64,000 nucleotides of DNA, from NCBI RefSeq assembly GCF_900099775.1, contig NZ_FMTM01000016.1, positions 1 through 64,000 of the forward strand, written 5' to 3'. The DNA is from Rhizobium mongolense subsp. loessense (GTDB lineage: Bacteria; Pseudomonadota; Alphaproteobacteria; Rhizobiales; Rhizobiaceae). Made by a program: the position numbers and the translations under genes. How positions within the stretch are numbered: position 1 is the stretch's first letter; the number at the start of each line of letters is the position of its first letter. Under the pieces are notes generated by a model. The model was not told the origin of the DNA. It made no database searches and worked only from the letters and a program-made list of their open reading frames with translations. Below, piece by piece: positions 44,294 to 52,571 of the stretch.

Positions 44294-45535
44294 CTACAGC
44301 TCCAGTGCCTTGTCGATTGCCAGGGCAAGCGCCCTGATCTCATCGACAGTATGATCGGCGGTCGGGCAGACGCGCAGTCCGGCCCGCCCGGAAGCAACTG
44401 TCGGAAAGAAGATGGCCGACACATAGCTGCCCGCGACCAGAACACGTCTTGCGGCGTTGATCGCAGCCAATTCATCGCCGATGAGAACGGTGCGGATCGG
44501 GAGTGTCGATCCGGACTGGGCGGTCGGCACCAGTTCGTCGAAGAGCGCGATGTTTGCCGCAAGCCTCTGCTGCCGCTGCCCGAGCTCATCCGTGCGATGG
44601 AGCCTCTGAGAGGCCATGGCAGCCCCGATTGCGGCAACATTGATCGAAGCCGAAAAGGCATGGGCAATGGCGAAACGGCGAAAGATCTCCTCCTGTGGCG
44701 CCGTCCCTAGCATCAGGACGCCGCCAGAAGCTCCGAAGCCCTTGCCGAGAGAGGCTGCAATGATTGTCCGATCGCCAAGGCCACCTGGCATCTGCGAACG
44801 GGCAAAACCCGCGCCCTTCTCGCCGTAGATCGAAACGCCATGGGCATCGTCGATATAAAGGAACAATCCATAGCGCCGCTGGAGTTCCAGAAGCTCGGCG
44901 ATGGGCGCATTGCCACCCATGGAATAGACGCCGTCGCAGATATAGGCGACGCATGGGTGTGCCTCGCAGATCTCTTCGAGTGCGGCAAGGTCGTTATGAG
45001 CGATCGTGCGGACATCTGTCTCCTCGGCGACGACCGGTTTGTTAAAGGCGAGCGTTGCATGGGCAAGACGATCGAAAACCATGACGGGCTTCACACCCTC
45101 TGTCAGTGCGCCCGAAGCGATCAGTGGCAATGCACTCATGTTGGCGGCAAGCACCGTCGTGTATGTAATGATACGCGCACCGAACAGATCCGATAGGGCT
45201 TCTTCGAGGGTGCCGAGCGCGGCAAAATTCAGTCGCGTTCGCGCGCAGGACCAGTGAAGGGTCCCGTAGTCCAGGACGGCTGCCATCGCACCGGCCGCGA
45301 TCGCCGGATGGTTGTCGAGCCCGAGATAGGAACACCGCACGAAATCGGTGACAGCTCTCGTCTTGCCTTTTGCCGATCGTATCTCGGCCTTTCGCCCTGC
45401 GAGCGGCCTCGCATAGAGCGCCATAAGGCCCTTCGAATGTGCCGCGGCAAAGTGCGGCGCCGAGGTATGGATGAGACTTGCGGTGTTGCGATGCCGCGCT
45501 GGCATCACCGCATTTTGCTGTTGTTCGTTCTGCAT
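44294..45535 (-). CDS. alpha-oxoamine synthase (class II aminotransferase)
   Basis: A 413-residue PLP enzyme with GGGAGG before its ATG. It follows the alpha-oxoamine synthase layout (KBL, BioF, HemA, serine palmitoyltransferase, CqsA/LqsA): DFVRCSYLGLDNHPAI, WSCARTRLNFAALGTLEE, YICDGVYSMGGNAPIAEL, the Asp-His pair in YIDDAHGVSIYG and the PLP-lysine in SLGKGFGASGGVLML. It condenses an acyl-CoA with an amino acid or SAM. The neighbouring regulator upstream makes a signal-synthase role possible but not proven; a biosynthetic step with the cluster is the alternative. Confidence 0.88.
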   Translation of the reverse strand: MQNEQQQNAVMPARHRNTASLIHTSAPHFAAAHSKGLMALYARPLAGRKAEIRSAKGKTRAVTDFVRCSYLGLDNHPAIAAGAMAAVLDYGTLHWSCARTRLNFAALGTLEEALSDLFGARIITYTTVLAANMSALPLIASGALTEGVKPVMVFDRLAHATLAFNKPVVAEETDVRTIAHNDLAALEEICEAHPCVAYICDGVYSMGGNAPIAELLELQRRYGLFLYIDDAHGVSIYGEKGAGFARSQMPGGLGDRTIIAASLGKGFGASGGVLMLGTAPQEEIFRRFAIAHAFSASINVAAIGAAMASQRLHRTDELGQRQQRLAANIALFDELVPTAQSGSTLPIRTVLIGDELAAINAARRVLVAGSYVSAIFFPTVASGRAGLRVCPTADHTVDEIRALALAIDKALEL

Positions 45536-45635
45536 GGGACCCTCCCTGATCCATTAAGCGTAAGGAGGAGCCCCACGTTCATACAACGAAGCCAGCCCGA
45601 ATTTTTCCTTAAGATTCTGTGACGGTCCGAAAGGT

Positions 45636-46325
45636 TCATTCCTTCATTTCGACAGCATATCCCTCGCCGCGAACGGTCCGGATGACCTCGCGGCCGAGAG
45701 CCTCGTGCAGGGAGCGGCGCAATCTCGCCACATGCACGTCGACGGTTCGCGGGTCCACGAAATTCGCCTTTGGCCAGACTGCCTCGATCAACTCGGGCCG
45801 GCCGAACACCCGCCCGGGTGTGCTCATCAAAGTGCTGAGTATCCGGAATTCGATTGGGCTGAGGCCGACCGGCTTGTCGTTTGCAAGCGCGCGTCTTGCT
45901 CCGGCATCGAGCCGAAGATCGTCTGGACCCGAAATGGCGGAGCGACCGGCAGCGTCATTGGGGCCCGCTTTAAGACGGCCATGAAGATAAGACAGCAGCC
46001 ATTCTGGCTTCATCGGGCGAATGAAACTCTCATCGACCTCAGCCTTGAGGATATCGATATAGGGAACCCCTTCGGCAACGAGAGCGACGAGAAGCACGTC
46101 TGTTGAATGACCTGACGTCTTCAGCCGGTCGGAAATATCTGAAAGGATGGAGGACGCCGGCTGGCAGTCGATCAGCAACACTTCGATCTTTTTCTCGGTG
46201 ATCAATGCCAGTGCTGCCTCGGATCCATCGGCCAGAACTGTCGAATAGCCTGCGGCCAAGAGAACGTGGGAGAGCATGAGGTAGTAGTCCGCATCCGTCG
46301 ATAGGATTGCGATACGGGGTGTCAT
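45636..46325 (-). CDS. OmpR/PhoB-type regulator with degenerate receiver (second)
   Basis: A 229-residue protein from ATG 46323-46325, after GAGG; upstream open sequence has no good site. Receiver domain: IAILSTDADYYLMLSHVLLA, VLLIDCQPAS (Asp present). The Thr position is VALVAEG and the conserved Lys is Arg (SFIRPMKPE). The OmpR-type winged helix follows: SPIEFRILSTLMSTPGRVFG, TVDVHVARLRRSL, TVRGEGYAVEM. It is a paralogue of the regulator at 34747-35466 and lies 100 bases upstream of the alpha-oxoamine synthase on the same strand. No kinase nearby. Confidence 0.87.
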   Translation of the reverse strand: MTPRIAILSTDADYYLMLSHVLLAAGYSTVLADGSEAALALITEKKIEVLLIDCQPASSILSDISDRLKTSGHSTDVLLVALVAEGVPYIDILKAEVDESFIRPMKPEWLLSYLHGRLKAGPNDAAGRSAISGPDDLRLDAGARRALANDKPVGLSPIEFRILSTLMSTPGRVFGRPELIEAVWPKANFVDPRTVDVHVARLRRSLHEALGREVIRTVRGEGYAVEMKE

Positions 46326-46459
46326 TTGGTACCTCGCGGACGGCCTGCGATAAAAAGCCATTTTTGATGTTACATCGTACAGGGCAGATAACGGCAAAAC
46401 CACCTCCAATAGGTGCATGTACGGGAAGTTCGTTTATTAAACACGCTTTACGTGATTTA

Positions 46460-46494
46460 TGAAGGCTTGACCTTCATTTTTTGTTGCAACATAA
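46460..46494. promoter_or_regulatory. hairpin plus GTTGCAAC operator upstream of second regulator
   Basis: ATGAAGG (46460-46466) and CCTTCAT (46472-46478) form a 7-base hairpin, followed at once by TTTTGTTGCAACATAA (46479-46494), which differs at one base from the perfect palindrome near the GntR gene. It lies about 155 bases upstream of the second OmpR-type regulator. Confidence 0.6.
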
Positions 46495-46619
46495 TGTGAG
46501 CTGCAACGCAAGCACTCGTAGCTGATTGCCAAGGACGGCACGTGATCGTGGCCCGCAGGGATTGACGTCCGGCAATCGTCTTTCGATCAACCCGCGCCGG
46601 ACGGTGACGGGACGAGTGG

Positions 46620-46856
46620 ATGCGTGACAAAGGTCTGAACCAACAAAATTGTTTTGAAGCGTCGCTGGGCGCTGGTACTACAATGGAAGCGGCGGCGGCT
46701 GCCGCCTCCTCACTCTACGGCACCGGCGCGAGAACGGCTGTCGCCTGGTGTGCCATCCACGCGCGCAGTGATGGGCGGAGAGGCGACTTCGCCTTCTGGG
46801 TCGGGGTGTTTCGACATCTTCGACGAACGGAACAAGGAGAACTGAAGGTGAGATGA
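46620..46856 (+). CDS. small hypothetical protein
   Basis: A 78-residue frame; the likely core begins at the internal Met (MEAAAAAASSLYGTGARTAV, then WCAIHARSDGRRGDFAFWVG, VFRHLR), a composition typical of short uncharacterised proteins in rhizobial plasmids. No clear ribosome site, and an alternative frame covers the same DNA, so certainty is low. Confidence 0.4.
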   Translation: MRDKGLNQQNCFEASLGAGTTMEAAAAAASSLYGTGARTAVAWCAIHARSDGRRGDFAFWVGVFRHLRRTEQGELKVR

Positions 46857-46864
46857 GCGGGGAA

Positions 46865-47110
46865 GGCAGCGACAGTCAAGATCACCATTCTGACCGTTGC
46901 CCTCTCCGGCCTGGCGGTGGGTATCGGCCCACGGTTCGCCGGAAGGATTGATCTGGGCGTCCTGGGTCGCGGCGTCATTCTTGTCCTCGCGGCCCTCGTC
47001 GTCGAGATTGACCGAAGCATGTGGCGGGGCAAGTTTGCCCCGACAGTGCGGCGGCGCGCTCGATGTCGGCCGCGCTCCTCTTGGCGGGACGCTCGCCGCC
47101 GCCCCTCCAC
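46865..47110 (+). pseudogene. possible remnant of a small membrane protein
   Basis: After a TGA, an open frame reads KAATVKITILTVALSGLAVG and GVLGRGVILVLAALVVEIDR, two hydrophobic helices, then MWRGKFAPTVR and becomes irregular. No ATG, GTG or TTG with a ribosome site precedes the first helix. This looks like a decayed gene that lost its start. Confidence 0.3.
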
Positions 47111-47150
47111 AGCTACCGCACCACCGGCCTGTAAGGGCCGATTGGACACG

Positions 47151-47777
47151 TCACTCCGCGCCTTGATGGTGATCCTGAGTGGCCGCGGCTTCGACATGTG
47201 CGCCGCCCTTCGTCGCGAGGTAGATGCCCTCGACATATCCGATGAAGGCGAGTTCCGCACTCACGCGCTCACGGGCCATACCGACCTCAGCTGCTGTGGT
47301 CGGCTCCATCCTCGCTGCGCTGTGAGCAATCGCGTCGCGGTAGCGGTCTTCAATGCCATGGGCGACTTGCTCCGCCATGAGTGCAGTCAACTCATCTGAC
47401 TTGCCGATCTTAAGCGCTTTCTCGGCGCCAGGGATCGCGGGTCCAAAATCCGTGCCCGCCGGCTTTAACCCGGTATAGGGCGCTCCTTCCCCCGCGCGGT
47501 GGAGCCGCACTGCGGTTTCCATGAAGTAGCGATCAGCCAGCGCCTTCGCCTCCGGCCCCTTCTCGCGCACGCTGAGGGCTTGCTTGAAGGCGGCACTCAA
47601 CTCAGGCTCCACCTGGGCCGGTGCGAAGGGTAGGATGAGATTGACGTTCCGGGTATCAAGAGCCCTGATTGCTGCTGTGGCTACGGGACCATCCGCGGCG
47701 TCGCAATGGGCACGAGCGCTCATAGGCACAAGCACAAGCCCGACAAGTAGGGCATAGGAAGCGAGAATTTTCGCCAT
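47151..47777 (-). CDS. DUF6448 exported protein
   Basis: A 208-residue protein; ATG at 47775-47777 with AGGAGG eight bases upstream. The signal peptide ends SARA, and the mature part follows the DUF6448 pattern: HCDAADGPVATAAIRALDTR, ALSVREKGPEAKALADRYF, HRAGEGAPYTGLKPAGTDFG and YVEGIYLATKGGAH. The His-rich ends suggest metal binding. Function unknown; often found near hemerythrin-like and stress genes as here. Confidence 0.82.
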   Translation of the reverse strand: MAKILASYALLVGLVLVPMSARAHCDAADGPVATAAIRALDTRNVNLILPFAPAQVEPELSAAFKQALSVREKGPEAKALADRYFMETAVRLHRAGEGAPYTGLKPAGTDFGPAIPGAEKALKIGKSDELTALMAEQVAHGIEDRYRDAIAHSAARMEPTTAAEVGMARERVSAELAFIGYVEGIYLATKGGAHVEAAATQDHHQGAE

Positions 47778-47829
47778 CGTGAGTTCCTCCTGAGAATCTA
47801 TCTGCCGGAAAATAGCTTCGCGAGCGCGC

Positions 47830-48299
47830 CTACCTTCCAAGTCTGAGCTTCAAGTAGCGGCCGACGAGGAGCGCGGCCGAGTAGAGGACTTCTTCTTCGG
47901 TGCGGGCGTGCGAGATCAACCTCTTGGCAAAATGCGCATACTTCGGTTTCTTCTCGGCGTCCGCCGCAGCCACGAGATCGCCGAGCGCCGTCACGATCTG
48001 CTTATGCTCGGCGAGCATGCCGGGCAGTTCGGCCTCGAGCCTGTCTGTTAGGGCGAGAACATCAGCGATGCCCGGCGCGACAGTTCCCATCGCCAACGGC
48101 GCAAGAAACAAAGCGGAGGCAGGGCGAACTCTTCCTCCCGGACGAGATGAGGATGCAGCAGTTTCGCGACTTTCGCCGCCGCTTCATCGGTATGGCCGCC
48201 TGCGCTCATTGCATCGACCAGTTCTGCGTGAAGATCTGCGTGCTCTGCTTTCAGCGGCTCAGGGATCTTGAAACCATCGCTTGCTCCTCCCAAGCGCAC
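47830..48299 (-). pseudogene. frameshifted hemerythrin-domain protein
   Basis: From 48299 the first frame reads EPLKAEHADLHAELVDAMSA, then KVAKLLHPHLVREEEFALPP; near 48110 the sense continues in another frame: LAPLAMGTVAPGIADVLALT, MLAEHKQIVTALGDLVAAAD, FAKRLISHARTEEEVLYSAA and LVGRYLKLRLGR. Together they cover a full bacterial hemerythrin-like protein with its His/Glu ligands (H-x3-H, H-x-x-x-E, HARTEEE). One frameshift between the halves breaks the gene; a sequencing error cannot be ruled out. Confidence 0.72.
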
Positions 48300-48478
48300 A
48301 GCTATCTCGGACTAACTGCCGGGACTGCTCTTATCGCACAAAAATCAGGTACTGGATTTGCGGCATTGCGCTTTGACGGCGCTGTTCCCTGCCTTTGTTG
48401 GAAGTGTTGCCGCGAGTTCGAGTTCAGCCCGGGCTCCGGCCGCCAGGTTCCCCAGCATGATATCACGCTTGAGGCGCA

Positions 48479-48697
48479 TTGGAGGCGACAAGCGAGACGA
48501 TCAAAGTCGCCTGCCGCTCGCGACGCCTACCAGTACAGTTGATAACTGAGATGGCACCGGAGTTATCATTGGTTTTCGCTCTTCCGGCGGAAACGCCTCT
48601 TCTACATATGCAGCGCATGATGATCGAGGAAGCATATGAGGCGGCAAAGACGATATTGCAGGGCTGCGCCGCCGAACTGCGGGCGATTACGCCTTGA
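48479..48697 (+). other. possible coding remnant, M41-protease-like end
   Basis: A short frame carries LHMQRMMIEEAYEAAKTILQ then GCAAELRAI, a pattern like the C-terminal helix of FtsH-type peptidases (LVDEAYERAKALL). Only this short piece is visible and no catalytic domain is present, so it may be a remnant or chance. Confidence 0.25.
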
Positions 48698-49035
48698 AGA
48701 GGAATGGTGGTTTTGGATGGTCGTCGCATGAAGGGCCGATTGGTTTTCGCGCGCGAGCGACCTTCAAGTCCGCCGCCTCTCGCTAAAAATGCAAACTGAT
48801 CCGAAGCACGAACGTCTCGTCTTGATCTGAGGCACTGGCTGCTGCAGGGCCGCACGGCGAAGAAGTCTCAGACAGGGAAACTTTTTCTACTCCGGTCTCC
48901 TGACAGCGAATTTCTGTCGCCGGGAAAGCCGGCAATCGGTCGCAGCCGTTAGTTATCCGCCTGGCCGTGGTATCGCGATTCTCCGGAGACGCGCGCTGTC
49001 TTTCCAATCTCAATTCCACGCCGCATCCGTTCGAT

Positions 49036-49049
49036 TTGATCCGGATCAA
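49036..49049 (+). promoter_or_regulatory. FNR/FixK box upstream of groEL
   Basis: TTGATCCGGATCAA at 49036-49049 is a perfect TTGAT-N4-ATCAA site, centred 56 bases before the groEL ATG. Confidence 0.85.
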
Positions 49050-49097
49050 AGCCTGACGCCGTTTATCGGCCATACTGTGGTTAACGGAGGTGATGTC

Positions 49098-50759
49098 ATG
49101 GCACACAAACAGGTTCTTTTCCGTTCAGCTGCGCGAGAAAAGATTCTCAAGGGCACAACTCAGCTCGCCGACGCGGTGCGCGTGACGCTTGGACCCAGGT
49201 CGAAGGCGGTTTTGATTGAAAAGAAGTGGGGAACGCCAGTCGTTTGCAACGACGGCGTGACCATCGCAAAGGAGTTCGACCTCAAGGATCCGGAGGAGAA
49301 TCTTGGCGCTCGCATGCTAAGGCAGGCGGCGGAAAAGACAGGCGAGATTGTCGGCGACGGGACGAGCACCTCGACGGTTCTCGCTCAAGCAATTTTCTCC
49401 GATGGTTTGCGAAACGTCGTTGCCGGCGCGAGTGCGATCGACATCAAGCGCGGCCTTGATCGTGGCCTTTCATGTGCTGTAGCCCGGCTCAGGGAAAACA
49501 GCAAACCAGTCACCGGAAAGCTTGAGAAGGTCCAGGTGGCCACGATTTCAGCTCACAATGATGCGACGATCGGCGCCCTGATTGGCGACGCAATGGAAAA
49601 GGTCGGCGACGAGGGCGTCATCACGGTCGAAGAATCCAAGACGACGGAAACCGTACTCGACGTCGTCGAGGGAATGCAGTTCGACCGTGGATTTATCTCG
49701 CCGTATTTCGTAACCGACAGCGAACGCATGGAAATCGTTCTGGAGGAGGCAGCAATCCTTCTCGTCGATCGCAAGCTGAATGCGCTTAACGATTGCGTTG
49801 GCCTGCTTGAGGCGGTGGCGAAAGCCACTATGCCGTTGCTCGTGGTTGCCGAAGACGTCGAGGGCGAGGCCCTGGCGACGCTTATCGTCAATCAGATACG
49901 CGGAACGCTGCACAACTGTGCCGTCAAGGCTCCGGGCTTCGGAGACCGCCGCAAAGCGATGTTGCAGGACATCGCGATCCTTTCGGGAGGCCAGGTGCTG
50001 TCTGAAGACCTCGGTATCAAGCTGGATACGGTGACCCTGGAGCAGCTCGGCCGTGCAGCACGGGTGGTGATCACCAAAGAGACCACAACCATTATCGGCG
50101 GCGCGGGCAATAAGAACGCAATTGCCGCGCGCGTAGAACAGCTTCGCCGCGAAATCGCAGAGACCAAGAGCGACTACGACAAGGAAAAGCTTCAGGAGCG
50201 CCTCGCGAAGCTCTCCGGCGGCGTGGCGGTCATCAAGGTCGGTGCTGCCACCGAGGCGGAGATGAAGACGAAGAAGGAAGCGCTCGACGATGCCATCGAT
50301 GCGACCAAGGCTGCTGTGGCAGAAGGCATTCTTCCAGGAGGCGGGATCGGGTTGTTGCGCTGCTCTGATGCACTGACGCAAGAAGAGGCGCGATGCGAGG
50401 GGGACGAACGAACCGGCGTGCAGATCCTCAAGCGCGCGCTCGAAGTTCCAATCCGCCAGATAGCGGACAACTCATCGATTGACGGTGGCGTCGTGGTCGC
50501 CAAGGTCCTTGAGGGCAGCGGCAGCCTTGGCTACGATGCCGAGAGAAAAATCTACACCGACATGTTTGTTGCAGGCATCGTTGACCCGACCAAAGTTGTT
50601 CGCGTCGGGCTTGAGAATGCAGTTTCCGTTGCAAGCGTGCTGCTTTTGACGGAAGCGACGATGACGGAAATACCTGAGGAACCGCGCGACAACCCTGCTC
50701 GTCCGGAAATGTCCCTTCTAGGGGCGGCCAGGATGAACAGCATTGACCAGGTGAGGTGA
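49098..50759 (+). CDS. groEL: GroEL-family chaperonin, divergent paralogue
   Basis: A 553-residue Hsp60 from ATG 49098, after GGAGG seven bases upstream; an upstream GTG at 49077 is rejected. Nucleotide-binding motifs are conserved in form ([41 protein letters not shown]). Changes from canonical GroEL include CNDG for TNDG and TSTSTV for TTTATV, and the C-terminus ends MNSIDQVR instead of a GGM repeat. No groES precedes it. A perfect FNR/FixK box lies 49 bases upstream, so it is probably an oxygen-limitation-induced chaperonin. Confidence 0.93.
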   Translation: MAHKQVLFRSAAREKILKGTTQLADAVRVTLGPRSKAVLIEKKWGTPVVCNDGVTIAKEFDLKDPEENLGARMLRQAAEKTGEIVGDGTSTSTVLAQAIFSDGLRNVVAGASAIDIKRGLDRGLSCAVARLRENSKPVTGKLEKVQVATISAHNDATIGALIGDAMEKVGDEGVITVEESKTTETVLDVVEGMQFDRGFISPYFVTDSERMEIVLEEAAILLVDRKLNALNDCVGLLEAVAKATMPLLVVAEDVEGEALATLIVNQIRGTLHNCAVKAPGFGDRRKAMLQDIAILSGGQVLSEDLGIKLDTVTLEQLGRAARVVITKETTTIIGGAGNKNAIAARVEQLRREIAETKSDYDKEKLQERLAKLSGGVAVIKVGAATEAEMKTKKEALDDAIDATKAAVAEGILPGGGIGLLRCSDALTQEEARCEGDERTGVQILKRALEVPIRQIADNSSIDGGVVVAKVLEGSGSLGYDAERKIYTDMFVAGIVDPTKVVRVGLENAVSVASVLLLTEATMTEIPEEPRDNPARPEMSLLGAARMNSIDQVR

Positions 50760-51032
50760 CAGACGAGGGGCACCGGCGATCCGTCGCAATGGAAGAAGGC
50801 ATGGGCCGCTCGACCGGGGCGGCCGATGCGATGGCGAGCGAGGTGACCAGAGCGCGGTCGGCGCGGGAGCAGCCCGAATGGATGGCGGCAATGGATGGCG
50901 GCCATGTGGTGATATCGCGTCCTACGGCGTGCGTCCTACGGCGTCGAGTGTTTCAGACGACGGCTTCATGAAAGCGAGAAGATTCCGATCAAGGCAAGTC
51001 TTCGGCCGGTGGCAGTCGCTGCGCGGTCCTCA

Positions 51033-51212
51033 TTAAAGCGGCGCAGCCACCGAGCGCTGCAGTTCATAGTCTTTCAGTCTCTCCTGATTCACCGACCGGA
51101 AGTAGAGGGTGCTGAGCAGCGCGGCAATCATCAGGATCACGACGATCAGAAGAAGATGGTCGAGAAGCAGCCAACGCAGCCAGCGGCCGCCATCATTAAA
51201 ATGTGTCATCAT
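51033..51212 (-). CDS. small single-pass membrane protein
   Basis: A 59-residue protein from ATG 51210-51212 (an alternative ATG is the next codon), preceded by GGGGG. One strong helix (LLLDHLLLIVVILMIAALLS) and a short charged tail. It is divergent from hsp20, with two FNR/FixK boxes between them, so it may belong to the same hypoxic regulon. No family assigned. Confidence 0.6.
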   Translation of the reverse strand: MMTHFNDGGRWLRWLLLDHLLLIVVILMIAALLSTLYFRSVNQERLKDYELQRSVAAPL

Positions 51213-51336
51213 GCACCCCCGATGACAACACGAACCGGCGTTATTGCAGATGAGACTTGCAGCATGATTGGCTTGTCCATCACCTGGTTCACCCGAGATT
51301 TGCGATCCAATGTGCAGCCGACAGCGGAAGCAGTCA

Positions 51337-51350
51337 TTGATGCGCATCAA
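51337..51350. promoter_or_regulatory. FNR/FixK box 1 between small membrane gene and hsp20
   Basis: TTGATGCGCATCAA at 51337-51350 is a perfect site, about 155 bases before the Hsp20 ATG and about 130 bases before the divergent small gene. Confidence 0.82.
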
Positions 51351-51373
51351 GCGGAGCGTCCCGTTCGTCTGTT

Positions 51374-51387
51374 TTGACTGTGATCAA
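51374..51387. promoter_or_regulatory. FNR/FixK box 2 before hsp20
   Basis: TTGACTGTGATCAA at 51374-51387 has one change (TTGAC). It is centred 37 bases from the first box and about 124 bases before the Hsp20 ATG. Confidence 0.6.
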
Positions 51388-51504
51388 TGCCGGCGAGGTT
51401 TGGATGAGGTTTGATGATCCAACCGCGGCGCGAGTGGTCGCCAGGCGGCTGCGGCGAGGTCAAATGCTTGCCGCTTCATCCTTCAAACAAGAGGAGAAAC
51501 GAAG

Positions 51505-52020
51505 ATGGCCGACACAGCAACGAAGCTTTCCGTCAAATCTGAAGACAAACCGGCAAAACCCCCGGCATCGGGCTGGCTGCCTTTTGAGAACCTGCGTCAG
51601 GAGATCGACCGCCTGTTCGACGACTTTACGCCGGCGTTCTGGCAACGCCCGTTCCGCCCGTCGCTCGGCCGATCGTTTGCCGCGATCACCGCGCCGGCCG
51701 TCGACTTGGTGGAAAAGGAAAAGGCCTACGAGGTTACGGCCGAGCTGCCGGGCCTTGATCCGAGTGGCCTTGAGGTGCGGGTTTCCAACAATGTGCTGAC
51801 GATCAAGGGCGAAAAGCAGGAAGACAAGGAAGACAAGCAGAAGGAATACTACGTCTCCGAGCGGCGCTATGGTGCGTTCCAGCGCAGCTTCGAACTGCCG
51901 CAAGGTGTCGATACGGCAAAAATCGAAGCGTCATTCAAGAATGGCATTCTGACCGTCAGTCTTCCAAAAAGCGCCGAGGTACAAAAGAACTCGCGCAAGA
52001 TCGACATCAAGGCAGGGTGA
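51505..52020 (+). CDS. Hsp20 small heat-shock protein
   Basis: A 171-residue protein with GAGGAG eight bases before the ATG. The alpha-crystallin domain spans residues about 58-150: PAVDLVEKEKAYEVTAELPG, LEVRVSNNVLTIKGEKQED, YGAFQRSFELPQGVD and the end motif NGILTVSLPKS. An oligomeric holdase chaperone. Preceded by two FNR/FixK sites. Confidence 0.92.
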   Translation: MADTATKLSVKSEDKPAKPPASGWLPFENLRQEIDRLFDDFTPAFWQRPFRPSLGRSFAAITAPAVDLVEKEKAYEVTAELPGLDPSGLEVRVSNNVLTIKGEKQEDKEDKQKEYYVSERRYGAFQRSFELPQGVDTAKIEASFKNGILTVSLPKSAEVQKNSRKIDIKAG

Positions 52021-52571
52021 GCGTTCAGCGACGGCGAGGCGCAAAGGCGCCTTGCCGGCCTGCAGGGTTGTGACTGCTCAAGCCGCATCACGAAGAGGCT
52101 CATCCCCAACTCTCCAGTGTCGTTGAAAGTCGCCTAAGAAAACAACTCATTCCTACCATCGTCATTTCTGAGGCAACGTCGTTGCCTCCGGTCAATGACT
52201 GACGTCCGGCGCTGCTTAAATTTCGAAGATGTCTGGCGAAGACCCTTCCGCAAGCGCTCGCCAGGCCTGCGGGATGAAAATGCCGGCGCCTCCTGTAGCA
52301 AGGTCTTTCCAGTCGGATTTGTCGCTACTCACAAGCAAACCAGATCGCTCCGCTCGCAGGTTGCCTCCAGCCGAGGGATGTTAAAGATCTTTCGCGATGC
52401 TGTGTTGGTGCAGCGAGCATTGCGGCCCAGCTGTCCTTATCTCGGCAGCGGGACGCCCTCCTCGACTGCCTCCGCCACATCACGCAGCGGAAGGCAAAGG
52501 CTCATCTTGCGATGGAACTCTGCAGCCATCGCTTTGTTTGACAAAGCCCCGGACGTTCCGATGCCACAGGC
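52021..52571. other. intergenic stretch without supported gene
   Basis: Between hsp20 and the end of the FixK-like gene. On the minus strand a short open stretch reads SSDKSDWKDLATGGAGIF and ends SSPDIFEI, which might be a decayed small protein, but no start, family or ribosome site supports it. Confidence 0.35.
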
